This document shows positions 51,366-60,287 of a stretch of 64,000 nt of DNA, in pieces. The position numbers and the translations under genes are program-made. Every line of letters starts with the position of its first letter. Positions within the stretch are counted from its first letter, which is position 1. The notes below the pieces were generated by a model. The model worked only from the letters and a program-made list of their open reading frames with translations. It was not told where the DNA came from and did no database searches. The DNA comes from Clostridium isatidis (GTDB taxonomy: Bacteria > Bacillota > Clostridia > Clostridiales > Clostridiaceae): assembly GCF_002285495.1 (NCBI RefSeq), contig NZ_CP016786.1, positions 1,130,001-1,194,000 of the forward strand, written 5' to 3'.

Positions 51366-52550
51366 ATGTTCAGTATTTATATTATATGTCTTATTATTTT
51401 TGCTCTTGTTTTATTATTACTAAAGTTATTAAATGTAAAGAAAAATTATATAATTTCTATTTTTATTACCCTTTTTATCATATTATTTGTTATAAATTTA
51501 GATTCAAATATAAAATCTGCAGTTGATGGTGTTAAATTAGTTATCACTGCAATACTACCCACAATATTTCCTTTCTCAGTTATATGCAATTTATTAATAT
51601 ATTATGATGGTATAGAACTATATTCTAAACTATTAGGTCCCCTAATATGCAGACCTTTAAAACTTTCAGATAATTGCTCCTTTCCTTTAGCTGCAAGCTT
51701 TATTTGTGGATATCCTCTAGGAGCAAAATATGCCTCTGAAATTTACGAACTTAACTACATAGATAAAAATGAATATGAAAGATTATTAAATATAGCATCT
51801 AATGCAGGTCCAATATTTATTTTAGGTTCTATTGCTATTGCTATTTTAAATAATATAAATTTTGGCTACCTATTATTAATTGCAAACTACTTATCTGTAA
51901 TAATAATTGGTTTATTCACAAGGAAAAAGGCAACATATATTAATAAACGCAAGGTAAAAAATGCTTTTGCAAATAATAGCTTTGGAACAAATCTTAAAAA
52001 TGCTGTTGAAAATGCTATTGCTACAACTATTAATGTTGGAGCCTTTGTTATTATTTTTTCTGTCGTCATTAATATGATTAAAAGCAATACCATGGTTGGT
52101 ACTGCTTTTTATAACCTTGAAAAATTATTAAATTTACCATCACAATTTTTATACAATTTATTTTTAGGAACAATGGAGTTCACTAATGGATCTAAATTAA
52201 TTGCAGATTCTGAAATTTCTATAATATTTAAGTTAAGTATGATAAGTGCCTTATTGTCTTTTTCAGGTTTCTCTGTAATTGGACAAGTATCTTCGATAAC
52301 AAGTTCTTGTAAGCCAAATATAAAAAAATATATATTCTATAAATTTTTACAAGGAGTAATAAGTTTTGTTATTACCTTTATATTTGCTACAATATTCTTA
52401 AATTCCATTAATACTTCTTCTATATATTATTCAAGAGGTCAAATATTACTAAAAATTTATAAGCTTTATGGTATTATATTCATTTTGCTTATTTCAACAT
52501 TAATCTTTCAAATTAGTTATAAGAAATATAGAAAATTACATATCCCTTAA
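51366..52550 (+). CDS. ylbJ: Sporulation integral membrane protein YlbJ
   Basis: 394-aa polytopic membrane protein of the YlbJ family, expressed in the mother cell and needed for heat-resistant spores in B. subtilis; biochemical role unknown. About ten hydrophobic segments are visible, with nucleoside-recognition (gate) type motifs such as ICGYPLGAKYASEIY and SNAGPIFILGSIA. The start ATG at 51366 follows GGGAGG; an in-frame ATG at 51312 overlaps the end of tmcAL and has no Shine-Dalgarno. The last 15 nt overlap the 3' end of the opposing coiled-coil gene. Confidence 0.9.
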   Translation: MFSIYIICLIIFALVLLLLKLLNVKKNYIISIFITLFIILFVINLDSNIKSAVDGVKLVITAILPTIFPFSVICNLLIYYDGIELYSKLLGPLICRPLKLSDNCSFPLAASFICGYPLGAKYASEIYELNYIDKNEYERLLNIASNAGPIFILGSIAIAILNNINFGYLLLIANYLSVIIIGLFTRKKATYINKRKVKNAFANNSFGTNLKNAVENAIATTINVGAFVIIFSVVINMIKSNTMVGTAFYNLEKLLNLPSQFLYNLFLGTMEFTNGSKLIADSEISIIFKLSMISALLSFSGFSVIGQVSSITSSCKPNIKKYIFYKFLQGVISFVITFIFATIFLNSINTSSIYYSRGQILLKIYKLYGIIFILLISTLIFQISYKKYRKLHIP

Positions 52551-53072
52551 CTCAGCAATATTTTCTTTAATTCTTGAACCAGTATCACTTAAATTCTTAT
52601 CAATTTCTTTGGCTGCAATTTCAAAAGCTTCTTGCATGCTTTTAATTAGCATTGCTCTTTTTTCTTCTATTTCTCTATCTATCTGAGATAATATTTCTGT
52701 TGAATATTCTCTTGAACCTAATCTAATTGCCTTAGCATCTCTTTGAGCTAGGGCAATTATTTCATTTGCTCTAACTTTAGCTTCCTTAACAATATCGTGA
52801 TTTTCAACATTTTTCTTCATTAACTCTAAAGTTTCTCTTCTTATATTATCATATTCTTTTTGAGCATCTTGTAATATTCTATCTTTTTCATTCATTACCC
52901 ATTCTGCTTTTTTTAATTGATCTGGTAAGGTATTAATTATTTGGTCAATAACTTCTAGAAATTCCTTTTTATCTATTATTGTTTTACCTGTTATAGGTAC
53001 TTTGGGTGAGTTTTCTATTAGTTCTTCCAAATATTCTAATAGTTCAATTATATTATCCTCTATTCTCTCCAT
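52536..53072 (-). CDS. Coiled-coil protein of unknown function (often annotated ATPase in clostridia)
   Basis: 178-aa charged protein. After an N-terminal segment of about 50 residues (ITGKTIIDKKEFLEVIDQIIN) nearly all of it is predicted helix, rich in Glu, Lys and Arg, resembling F-type ATP-synthase b or V-type G subunits. No Walker motif is visible, so a true ATPase activity is not supported. A DivIVA-like or scaffolding role is possible but unproven. ATG follows GAGGGGG. It lies 27 nt after coaD in the rsmD-coaD unit and is convergent with ylbJ, overlapping it by 15 nt. Confidence 0.75.
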   Translation of the reverse strand: MERIEDNIIELLEYLEELIENSPKVPITGKTIIDKKEFLEVIDQIINTLPDQLKKAEWVMNEKDRILQDAQKEYDNIRRETLELMKKNVENHDIVKEAKVRANEIIALAQRDAKAIRLGSREYSTEILSQIDREIEEKRAMLIKSMQEAFEIAAKEIDKNLSDTGSRIKENIAELRDM

Positions 53073-53099
53073 ATTTTTTCCCCCTCGATTTATTCTCCT

Positions 53100-53573
53100 C
53101 TAAAATTTACTTTTAATTTCAGCAATTAACTCTTCTGGAACAAGCCCCTCGATACTTCCGCCAAATCTAGCTACTTGTTTTACTGCTGATGAACTTACAT
53201 AAGAATATGCTGATGAAGTCATCATAAATACTGTTTCTATATCTGGATTAAGTTTAGAATTCATAAGAGACATTTGAAATTCATATTCAAAATCTGCTAC
53301 TGTTCTCAAACCTTTTAAAATTACTTTTGAATTGTGAATTTTTGCAAAATCTACTAAAAGCCCGTCAAAACCCAACACTTCAACATTTTTTAAATCTTTA
53401 GTAACCTTTTTTATTAAATTAACTCTTTCTTCTATAGTAAATAAACACTTCTTATCTACATTTACTAAAACTGCCACAATTAGTTTATCATAAATTTTCG
53501 CTGCTCTTGTTATTATATCTAAATGGCCATTTGTTATTGGATCAAAACTTCCCGGATAAACTGCTATGTTCAT
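53100..53573 (-). CDS. coaD: Phosphopantetheine adenylyltransferase
   Basis: Penultimate step of coenzyme A synthesis (4'-phosphopantetheine plus ATP to dephospho-CoA). The 157-aa protein has YPGSFDPITNGHLDII with the T/HxGH motif (about 5-20) and the C-terminal SAYSYVSSSAVKQVA signature (about 121-135). ATG follows AAGGAG. It is paired with rsmD, the common order in Firmicutes. Confidence 0.97.
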   Translation of the reverse strand: MNIAVYPGSFDPITNGHLDIITRAAKIYDKLIVAVLVNVDKKCLFTIEERVNLIKKVTKDLKNVEVLGFDGLLVDFAKIHNSKVILKGLRTVADFEYEFQMSLMNSKLNPDIETVFMMTSSAYSYVSSSAVKQVARFGGSIEGLVPEELIAEIKSKF

Positions 53574-53587
53574 TTTTTTCTCCTTGA

Positions 53588-54142
53588 CTAATCTTCAAAT
53601 TTATACAAACATACTGTTGTATTTCCATATTTTCTACTTTTTAATAGTCTTATTTTATTGTATCCTTCAAATATTTCTTCTATAGAATCTATCTTAGTAA
53701 CTATTATTCCATCCTTATGTAACATATTATTTTCTTCTATAATTTTCATTGCTTCAGGAATCATATCTTTACAATAAGGTGGATCAATAAATATTATATC
53801 AAAAACTTTTCCCTGTTTATTTAATTTTCTAAGAGCTTCATAAGCATCCATATTTAGCGGAATACAAAAATCTTGAAATTTTAAATTTTCTATATTTTTC
53901 TTTAGAATAGGAAAAGTTACACTGCTCTTATCAACTAGGTACACTTCTTTAGCTCCTCTGCTTGCTGTCTCTAATCCAAGGCTGCCAGTTCCAGCAAAAA
54001 CATCAACAACTACTGCATCCAGGATATACCCTTGAATCATACTAAACATTGCTTCTTTAACTCTGTCTAAGGTAGGTCTAGTTTCTAAAGTCTCAGGAGA
54101 AAGTAACTTTTTTCCTTTTGCTTTACCTGCTATTATTCTCAT
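53588..54142 (-). CDS. rsmD: 16S rRNA (guanine(966)-N2)-methyltransferase
   Basis: Methylates G966 of 16S rRNA during 30S assembly. The 184-aa protein starts MRIIAGKAKGKKLLSPE, has RPTLDRVKEAMFSMI, the SAM motif VVDVFAGTGSLGLE (about 44-57) and the catalytic IFIDPPY (about 117-123). The ATG at 54140-54142 follows AGGAGG; an in-frame ATG at 54187 would add 15 residues, has no Shine-Dalgarno and is rejected. It lies 60 nt after recG. Confidence 0.95.
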   Translation of the reverse strand: MRIIAGKAKGKKLLSPETLETRPTLDRVKEAMFSMIQGYILDAVVVDVFAGTGSLGLETASRGAKEVYLVDKSSVTFPILKKNIENLKFQDFCIPLNMDAYEALRKLNKQGKVFDIIFIDPPYCKDMIPEAMKIIEENNMLHKDGIIVTKIDSIEEIFEGYNKIRLLKSRKYGNTTVCLYKFED

Positions 54143-54202
54143 TATTTTTCCTCCTAGTATACATTTTGATTTTATCATAAGAAACAATTATATACAATTT
54201 TT

Positions 54203-56233
54203 TTAATTAAAACAAATATATCTGCTATATCTTTCTATTGTTTTTGATATATTATTACATAAATTCACATCTTCTTTTTCTACAGATTTTATTAAATTAT
54301 TCGCCTCTAATCTAGCACATTTTAATATATCCATATCCTCATATATATCTGCAAGCAGCAATCCTAATTCACCACTTTGTCTTAAGCCAAACATTTCTCC
54401 AGCACCTCTTATTTTTAAATCCTGCTCAGATATATAAAAACCATCTGTTGATTCAGTCATTATCTTCATTCTTTTTTTAGTTCTATCATTTTTGGCTTTA
54501 CCAATTAATATACAATAAGAATCATAGCTTCCTCTTCCTACTCTTCCCCTTAATTGATGCAATTGAGCCAATCCAAATCTTTCCGAATTTTCTATGATCA
54601 TAAGAGAAGCATTAGGTACATTTACGCCTACTTCAATAACTGTTGTTGAAATCAATACCTTAGTTTCATTTAACTTAAAGGAATTTATTATCTCATCCTT
54701 TTCTTTTGCCTTCATTTTTCCATGTAATATTTGAACAGCAATATCCTTAAATATATCTGATTTCAATTCTTCATAAAGTTTCTCCACTGAATTTAAGGTT
54801 AATTTTTCATCTTCTTCAATTAATGGACAAACTATATAAACCTGTCTCCCCTTACTGATTTCTTCCTTTGCAAAACTATAGGCTAAAATCCTATCTTCTT
54901 CATTATAAAACTTTGTTTTTATCACCTTTCTTCCTGGTGGTAATTCATCGATAATTGATACATCTAAATCTGAATACATACATAAGGCTAAAGTCCTAGG
55001 AATAGGAGTAGCACTCATAACTAAAACATCCGGTCTTTTCCCTTTATTTATGAGCTTATTTCTTTGCTCAACACCAAATCTATGTTGTTCATCTGTAATA
55101 GTTAACCCTAAATTTTTAAATTCTACATCTTCTTGTATTAAGGCATGAGTTCCTATTACAATAATATTATCTCCCCTTTGAAGTCTTTCTTTTATCCTTA
55201 TTTTCTCTTTTTTGCTGCTACTTCCTGTTAATAATTCAACATCAATATTAAAGGGATTTAATAATTTTACTGCTTCCTCATAATGTTGATTAGCTAATAT
55301 TTCTGTTGGAACCATTAAGGTAGCCTGATAACCATTTTTGACAACATTAAACATTGCTATTAAGGCTATTATTGTTTTCCCGCTTCCAACATCTCCTTGT
55401 AGCAATCTATTCATAGGATAAGGACTTTTCTGATCAATAAGAATTTCTCTGACAACCCTTGTTTGAGCATTAGTTAAATTATAGGGTAAAGCTTCTTTTA
55501 AATCAGCTAATTCCTTATGCCAATTGAAAGATATTCCATTCTTTTGTTTAATTTTACTTTTTAATAACAGTAATTTCATAGAATATGTAAATAATTCTTG
55601 AAACTTAAGCCTTTCTATAGCTCTAAATAATTCTCCTTTTCCCTTTGGAAAATGTATTTCTCTAATTGCGGAATCTAAATCCATTAGATTATACTTAACC
55701 AATATTTTTTTTGGAAGATTATCAGATATAATAGTTTTATCTAACACTTGATTAATTAATTTAGGAATTATTTTTTCTGACATATCTCCCTTTAGAGAGT
55801 ACTTAGGAATAATTTCACTTTCTATAGCATCTTTACATCCCACTATAGGATTAATTACTTCTAAATTATTTCCAGTTTTCTTAAACTTACCTACTAGATC
55901 ATAAGTTTCATTCATCTTAAATTGATTCTTTATGTACTTTTGATTAAACCACTTTGCCAAAACAATATGATTCTTATAAGCAAACTTTATTGTAGATATA
56001 ATTTTACCACTTTTTGTTTTAACATCTCTATCAAAACCGATTACTCTACAGGATAAAATATGTTTATTATTTTCATCAATTTCCTCAAACTCACAATTTG
56101 ACTTTATGTATTCATAATCTCTAGGAAAATATAAAAGTAAATCATAAATTGTAAATATTCCGCATTTATTAAGTTTTTCAGCAAGTTTCGGTCCTACTCC
56201 CTTTAAGGTAGAAATCTCCATTGATATATTCAT
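54203..56233 (-). CDS. recG: ATP-dependent DNA helicase RecG
   Basis: Branch-migration helicase that remodels stalled forks and recombination intermediates. The 676-aa protein has the N-terminal wedge/OB domain (KGVGPKLAEKLNKCGI helix-hairpin-helix at 10-25), helicase motifs GDVGSGKTIIAL (about 280-291), the DExH-type box DEQHRFG (about 380), SATPIPRTLAL and the C-terminal QLRGRVGRG motif VI. ATG follows GAGGTG. It follows the terminator after fakA. Confidence 0.96.
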   Translation of the reverse strand: MNISMEISTLKGVGPKLAEKLNKCGIFTIYDLLLYFPRDYEYIKSNCEFEEIDENNKHILSCRVIGFDRDVKTKSGKIISTIKFAYKNHIVLAKWFNQKYIKNQFKMNETYDLVGKFKKTGNNLEVINPIVGCKDAIESEIIPKYSLKGDMSEKIIPKLINQVLDKTIISDNLPKKILVKYNLMDLDSAIREIHFPKGKGELFRAIERLKFQELFTYSMKLLLLKSKIKQKNGISFNWHKELADLKEALPYNLTNAQTRVVREILIDQKSPYPMNRLLQGDVGSGKTIIALIAMFNVVKNGYQATLMVPTEILANQHYEEAVKLLNPFNIDVELLTGSSSKKEKIRIKERLQRGDNIIVIGTHALIQEDVEFKNLGLTITDEQHRFGVEQRNKLINKGKRPDVLVMSATPIPRTLALCMYSDLDVSIIDELPPGRKVIKTKFYNEEDRILAYSFAKEEISKGRQVYIVCPLIEEDEKLTLNSVEKLYEELKSDIFKDIAVQILHGKMKAKEKDEIINSFKLNETKVLISTTVIEVGVNVPNASLMIIENSERFGLAQLHQLRGRVGRGSYDSYCILIGKAKNDRTKKRMKIMTESTDGFYISEQDLKIRGAGEMFGLRQSGELGLLLADIYEDMDILKCARLEANNLIKSVEKEDVNLCNNISKTIERYSRYICFN

Positions 56234-56275
56234 TTATTCACCTCAAATTTAAGTGACATAATAATTTATTAATAA

Positions 56276-56320
56276 AAGCACAAGCTATAACTTATGTAAA
56301 TAAATTAGTAACTTGTGCTT
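56276..56320 (-). terminator. Intrinsic terminator after fakA
   Basis: Minus-strand AAGCACAAG (56320-56312) pairs with CTTGTGCTT (56284-56276) around a long, partly paired 27-nt loop, followed by TTAT. It begins 8 nt after the fakA stop. Confidence 0.7.
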
Positions 56321-56327
56321 GTTATTA

Positions 56328-57989
56328 TTATTCTACTGATATTAAGAAATAATAAAGAGGTTGTGCTCCTCTATAACATTGTACATCTAAATCTTCATAT
56401 TTATCTTCTATTTTCTTAGTGAAATCTTCTGCTTCCTTTTCTGAAACATCTGCCCCATAGAATATAGTGATAAGCTCACTGTCTTCATCAATCATTTCTG
56501 AAAGCACTTCCTCAGCAACATCACAGTAAGAAGTTCCTACCTTCTTTATTTTACCTTCTATAAGACCTAAAATATTTCCTTCTTCTATTTTAATTCCATC
56601 TACTTCAGTATCTCTTACAGCATAAGTAATAGATCCTGTTTTAACCATTTCTATAGCTTCTTTTAAATTTTCTACATTCTCTTCTACCTCTGCTTCAGGA
56701 TTAAACATTGTTAAACATGTTATTCCCTGAGGTATTGTTGTTGTTGGAATTACCCTAATATCTTTATCTGAAATTTCTGCAGCTTGATTTGCAGACATTA
56801 TTATATTCTTATTATTTGGAAGTACAAAAATATGTTCAGCATTTAATTTGGAAACAGCATCTAATATGTCTTGAGTAGAAGGATTCATTGTTTGACCACC
56901 TTCAATTACATGATCTACACCTAAGTCCTTGAATATATTACTGATACCATCTCCCATTGCTACTGATACAAAGGCATATTTTTTCTTTTCTACATCTAAA
57001 ACTATTTCTTCAGTAAAAATATCATCTTGTTCTACATTAGCCTTTTTATATTCTTCCTTAGTCAAAAGCACTTCTCTATGTTCTTCTCTCATATTATCAA
57101 TTTTAATTTTTGACAGCTCGCCAAGCTTTACAGCTTTTGATAAAACTAAACCTGGATCATTTGTATGAATATGAACTTTTATTACATCCTCATATCCAAC
57201 AACTATTTGTGAATCTCCTAGCGGAGTTATTTCATCTCTAAATTGGTTAGCCTTTTCTGCATTTCCCATAATGATGAATTCTGTACAGTATCCAAATTTA
57301 ATATCTATATCTTCTGTTCCCGATGCTCCAGCAGCTTTAGCACTTGCAGGTTTAACATCTTTAATTTCAGCTTTTATGTCATCTCTCAACGCCTCATACA
57401 TAGCATTAAATATTATATATAAGCCCATTCCACCAGAGTCAACTACATTTGCCTTCTTAAGAGCTGGTAATAACTCAGGAGTTTTGTCTAACATTTTCTT
57501 AGCTTCATCTACAACAAGCTTCATTAAATCTACAATATCTTTTTCATCACTATCAATTGCTCCATCAGCAGCAGCTCTAACAACTGATAAAATTGTACCT
57601 TCAGTTGGTCTCATAACTGCTTTATAAGCTGAATTGCTACCTTCTTTTAAAGCTATTGCAAATCCTACCGAATCTACTTCATCTTTATCTGCAAGACCTT
57701 TTGAAATACCTCTTAGAATTTGTGAAAGGATTACTCCTGAATTACCTCTTGCTCCCATTAAAGCACCTTTAGCAAGTTTCTTAGAAGTTTCACCAATAGA
57801 TTTAGAATTTAATCCTTCTATTTCTTTTACCGCAGCCTTAAAAGTTGCAGACATATTAGTGCCTGTATCTCCATCTGGAACAGGGAAAACATTTAAGGAA
57901 TTCACATATTCACTTTCCTCTAATAATTTATTACTAGCATGAACAACCATATTATAAAAATCATGGCCATTTATTTTATGATATTTCAT
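56328..57989 (-). CDS. fakA: DAK2/DegV-type fatty acid kinase subunit FakA (YloV)
   Basis: ATP-binding kinase subunit that phosphorylates FakB-bound exogenous fatty acids for phospholipid synthesis (established in S. aureus). The 553-aa protein has the N-terminal Dak phosphatase/DhaL domain (NVFPVPDGDTGTNMSATF, about 29-46; GARGNSGVILSQILRG, about 78-93), a central linker and a C-terminal EDD-fold domain (about 320-553). ATG follows AGGAGG. It follows yloU by 11 nt, as in Bacillus and most Firmicutes. Confidence 0.93.
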   Translation of the reverse strand: MKYHKINGHDFYNMVVHASNKLLEESEYVNSLNVFPVPDGDTGTNMSATFKAAVKEIEGLNSKSIGETSKKLAKGALMGARGNSGVILSQILRGISKGLADKDEVDSVGFAIALKEGSNSAYKAVMRPTEGTILSVVRAAADGAIDSDEKDIVDLMKLVVDEAKKMLDKTPELLPALKKANVVDSGGMGLYIIFNAMYEALRDDIKAEIKDVKPASAKAAGASGTEDIDIKFGYCTEFIIMGNAEKANQFRDEITPLGDSQIVVGYEDVIKVHIHTNDPGLVLSKAVKLGELSKIKIDNMREEHREVLLTKEEYKKANVEQDDIFTEEIVLDVEKKKYAFVSVAMGDGISNIFKDLGVDHVIEGGQTMNPSTQDILDAVSKLNAEHIFVLPNNKNIIMSANQAAEISDKDIRVIPTTTIPQGITCLTMFNPEAEVEENVENLKEAIEMVKTGSITYAVRDTEVDGIKIEEGNILGLIEGKIKKVGTSYCDVAEEVLSEMIDEDSELITIFYGADVSEKEAEDFTKKIEDKYEDLDVQCYRGAQPLYYFLISVE

Positions 57990-58000
57990 CTTTTAACCTC

Positions 58001-58348
58001 CTAGACTCTAACTGCTTGAACATTTACTGTAACAGATGAAACCTTTAATCCAGTAAAGTTTTCCACACTATAACGTACCTTTTGTATAATATTACTTGCT
58101 ATAACAGAAATTTTTGTTCCGTATTCTACCATAACAAATAATTCTATTATTAATTTATTATCATCAAATTTCAATTTTACGCCCTTACTTAAATTTTCAA
58201 TTCTCATTAATTCCCATAAACCTTCTGTTGCATTCTTAGAAACCATACCAACTACTCCATAGCATTCCATAGTTGATAATCCAACTATTTTAGCAAGTAC
58301 CTCTTCAGAGTATTGTATATTTCCAATTTCATTTGAATATCCTACCAT
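58001..58348 (-). CDS. yloU: Asp23/Gls24 family protein YloU
   Basis: 115-aa alkaline-shock-protein family member; such proteins associate with the membrane or envelope stress, and YloU is routinely paired with FakA. Family marks are IGNIQYSEEVLAKIVGLSTMECYGVVGM (two helices and turn) and the C-terminal SSVTVNVQAVRV strand. The ATG at 58346-58348 follows AAAGGAGGA; an in-frame ATG at 58402 would put this Shine-Dalgarno inside the gene and is rejected. It has a probable promoter at 58381-58409. Confidence 0.9.
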   Translation of the reverse strand: MVGYSNEIGNIQYSEEVLAKIVGLSTMECYGVVGMVSKNATEGLWELMRIENLSKGVKLKFDDNKLIIELFVMVEYGTKISVIASNIIQKVRYSVENFTGLKVSSVTVNVQAVRV

Positions 58349-58380
58349 ACAGAATCCTCCTTTACATTTCCTTACACTAT

Positions 58381-58409
58381 ATTTTATATTACTTATTTCC
58401 ATTATTCAA
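58381..58409 (-). promoter_or_regulatory. Probable promoter of yloU-fakA
   Basis: Minus strand: -35 TTGAAT (58409-58404), 17-bp spacer, -10 TAAAAT (58386-58381), about 35 nt before the yloU ATG. Confidence 0.55.
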
Positions 58410-58502
58410 GTAAATATTATACATATGTATTATATGATAATCTTTGTTACTATATAAATTTTTCTATAATTTAAAAGTTTTATCTTTTTTTCTTCTTTTC
58501 TA

Positions 58503-58532
58503 TTGCTTTTATTATGGTAGTTATGTTAAAAT
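58503..58532 (+). promoter_or_regulatory. Promoter of rpmB
   Basis: Plus strand: -35 TTGCTT (58503-58508), 18-bp spacer, extended -10 TGTTAAAAT (hexamer 58527-58532). The 50-nt leader holds a small GAAGA/TCTTC hairpin before the Shine-Dalgarno AAGGAGGTG. Confidence 0.65.
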
Positions 58533-58586
58533 CTATTTTGTCCTATTGAAGAGAATTTATCTTCGAAAATAAGGAGGTGTTTTCAA

Positions 58587-58778
58587 GTGGCAAGAAGATG
58601 CGAAGTTTGTGATAAAGGAGTTATTTCAGGATCTCAATACTCCCATTCACATCGTCAATCAAAGAGAACTTGGGCTCCTAACATAAAGAGAGTAAAGGCT
58701 TTAGTTAATGGAACACCAAAAACAGTTCATGTATGTACAAGATGCCTTAGATCTGGAAAGGTTCAAAGAGCAATATAG
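58587..58778 (+). CDS. rpmB: 50S ribosomal protein L28, zinc-binding form
   Basis: Large-subunit protein near the exit-site/peptidyl-transferase periphery. The 63-aa sequence has ARRCEVCDKGVISG with CxxC and a second CxxC (CTRC, about 51-54), the zinc C+ form, plus the SHRQSKRTWAPN motif. The start is GTG at 58587-58589, nine nt after AAGGAGG. It faces away from yloU-fakA, as in B. subtilis, and has its own promoter and terminator. Confidence 0.97.
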   Translation: MARRCEVCDKGVISGSQYSHSHRQSKRTWAPNIKRVKALVNGTPKTVHVCTRCLRSGKVQRAI

Positions 58779-58786
58779 TTCAAATA

Positions 58787-58818
58787 AAAAATGCAATTGA
58801 TAACAATTGCATTTTTTA
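58787..58818 (+). terminator. Terminator after rpmB, possibly bidirectional
   Basis: AAAAAATGCAATTG - ATAA - CAATTGCATTTTTT: a perfect 14-bp stem with a T tract on the plus strand and, because the other arm is A-rich, also on the minus strand. It would therefore also serve spoVM, whose gene ends at 58860 on the opposite strand. Confidence 0.9.
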
Positions 58819-58859
58819 TTTTACGAAAATTTCTATGTCCTATCTTTCATATGTAGGTT

Positions 58860-58931
58860 TACTTTTTCCTTCTAAAAAATTTTATAAAGTTTGATATAAA
58901 TTTAGGCAGCTTTATAGCAACTATTTTCATT
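58860..58931 (-). CDS. spoVM: SpoVM-like spore morphogenetic amphipathic peptide
   Basis: A 23-residue gene (ATG 58929-58931, TAA 58860-58862) with Shine-Dalgarno AGGAGG 6 nt upstream. The product starts MKIVAIKLPKFISNFIKFF and ends in basic residues. It matches B. subtilis SpoVM (26 aa, MKFYTIKLPKFLGG...) at the N-terminal IKLPKF block, including Pro9, the residue that positions the helix in the membrane. SpoVM marks the curved forespore membrane and anchors SpoIVA. The thiN-spoVM-rpmB position is the same as in B. subtilis. Confidence 0.88.
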
Positions 58932-59002
58932 TTTACCTCCTAAAAAACACTTACCTCTTTATATACATTTTATGCAAATAAAAGAAATAAGTGCCTCTTA
59001 AT

Positions 59003-59638
59003 TTAATCTTTTGAATATAATATCATTAAAATTCCACTATCAAAAATTAATTCAATATTTTTATCCAGAAATTCATTTGAAGTTGTAATTCCATCTTCTA
59101 TTTTTAAATTATAATTATTAAGTTCATATTTTGCACCTTTAATAGTTAGATTTTTTACTAATCCAGAATAAGCTTTAAAAGAAACTATTTGACCTTTTTC
59201 ACCTTTTATTTTTATATTCTCCTTTGCTAAAAATACTTTATTATATTCATCTTCTATTACTACTAATACACCTTTTTCTAGTCCTTGAAGCATAAGTCCT
59301 AAATTACTTAAAGTATGATCTAATCTTGTTCCAGTAGCCCCAAGAAAAATTATGTACTTAGCTCCCTTATCAATAGCAAAATCTAAAGCCACCTTACTAT
59401 CTGTATCATCTTTCTCTCTTTTTAATTTAATTTTTTCTATTCCTAGTTTTTCAAAATAATTTAAAGTTAAAATATCTGCAGAGTCAAAATCCCCTAATAT
59501 ATAATCAGGCTCTATTTTATATTTATATAAAATATCACAGCCCCTATCTACACCAATAATTATATCAGCATCCTCTGATTTCTCTTTTAAAAGCTCGTAA
59601 CCAGGTGGATTCCCTCCGCTTACTATTAAGGCTTTCAT
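59003..59638 (-). CDS. thiN: Thiamine diphosphokinase
   Basis: Converts thiamine to thiamine diphosphate in one step. The 211-aa protein has IIIGVDRGCDILYKY (about 26-40), the conserved PDYILGDFDSAD (about 44-55), KEKDDTDSKVAL-type motif (KREKDDTDSKVALDFA) and GATGTRLDHTLSNLGLM (about 101-117). ATG follows AGAGGAG. It lies 1 nt after rpe in the unit prkC-rsgA-rpe-thiN. Confidence 0.95.
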   Translation of the reverse strand: MKALIVSGGNPPGYELLKEKSEDADIIIGVDRGCDILYKYKIEPDYILGDFDSADILTLNYFEKLGIEKIKLKREKDDTDSKVALDFAIDKGAKYIIFLGATGTRLDHTLSNLGLMLQGLEKGVLVVIEDEYNKVFLAKENIKIKGEKGQIVSFKAYSGLVKNLTIKGAKYELNNYNLKIEDGITTSNEFLDKNIELIFDSGILMILYSKD

Positions 59639-59639
59639 T

Positions 59640-60287
59640 TTATTCTCCTCTTATAGCTTTTATATTTTCTTCTATATTACCATCTTTAAATATGGCTGAA
59701 CCTGCAACCAATACATTAGCTCCAGCATTAATAATATCAATTGCATTACTTCTATCTACTCCACCATCAACTTCAATTAATAAATTAGGATTTACCTTCA
59801 TACTCATTTCTTTAACTTCCTTAATTTTATCTATTGAGTATGGGATAAATTTTTGTCCTCCAAAACCAGGATTTACAGACATTATTAAAACTAAATCTAA
59901 TTTACATAATATATCTTTTAATACATAAGTCGGCGTCCCTGGATTTAAAGAAACTCCTGCCTTTTTACCCTTTGATTTTATATATTCAATTGCCCTATCA
60001 ATATGTTTTTCAGCTTCATAATGTATAGTTATTATATCTGCACCTGCATCTATAAAATCATCTAAATATCTTGAAGGACTTTCAATCATTAAATGCACAT
60101 CAAAAACCTTAGTTGTTTTATTTCTTATTGACTTTATTACAGGTAGTCCAAGGCTAATATTGGGCACAAAGTTTCCATCCATAACATCAATATGAATAAA
60201 ATCTGCCCCTGCCTTGTCTAATCGTATTACATCATCACCTAATTTTGAAAAGTCTGCTGATAATATTGATGGTGAAATTTTTACCAT
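59640..60287 (-). CDS. rpe: Ribulose-phosphate 3-epimerase
   Basis: Interconverts ribulose 5-phosphate and xylulose 5-phosphate in the pentose phosphate pathway. The 215-aa TIM-barrel protein has SPSILSADFSKLGDDV, the metal-binding HIDVMDGNFVPN (about 33-44), MSVNPGFGGQKF (about 136-147) and EVDGGVDRSN (about 172-181). ATG overlaps the end of rsgA by 7 nt and follows AGGAGGA. The rsgA-rpe-thiN order is typical of Firmicutes. Confidence 0.97.
   Translation of the reverse strand: MVKISPSILSADFSKLGDDVIRLDKAGADFIHIDVMDGNFVPNISLGLPVIKSIRNKTTKVFDVHLMIESPSRYLDDFIDAGADIITIHYEAEKHIDRAIEYIKSKGKKAGVSLNPGTPTYVLKDILCKLDLVLIMSVNPGFGGQKFIPYSIDKIKEVKEMSMKVNPNLLIEVDGGVDRSNAIDIINAGANVLVAGSAIFKDGNIEENIKAIRGE

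Noticed and set aside
58410..58450. 12-bp palindrome ATACATATGTAT upstream of yloU as an operator
   Set aside because: The symmetry stops after 12 bp and all bases are A/T except the central C and G. Such palindromes are expected by chance in this base composition.
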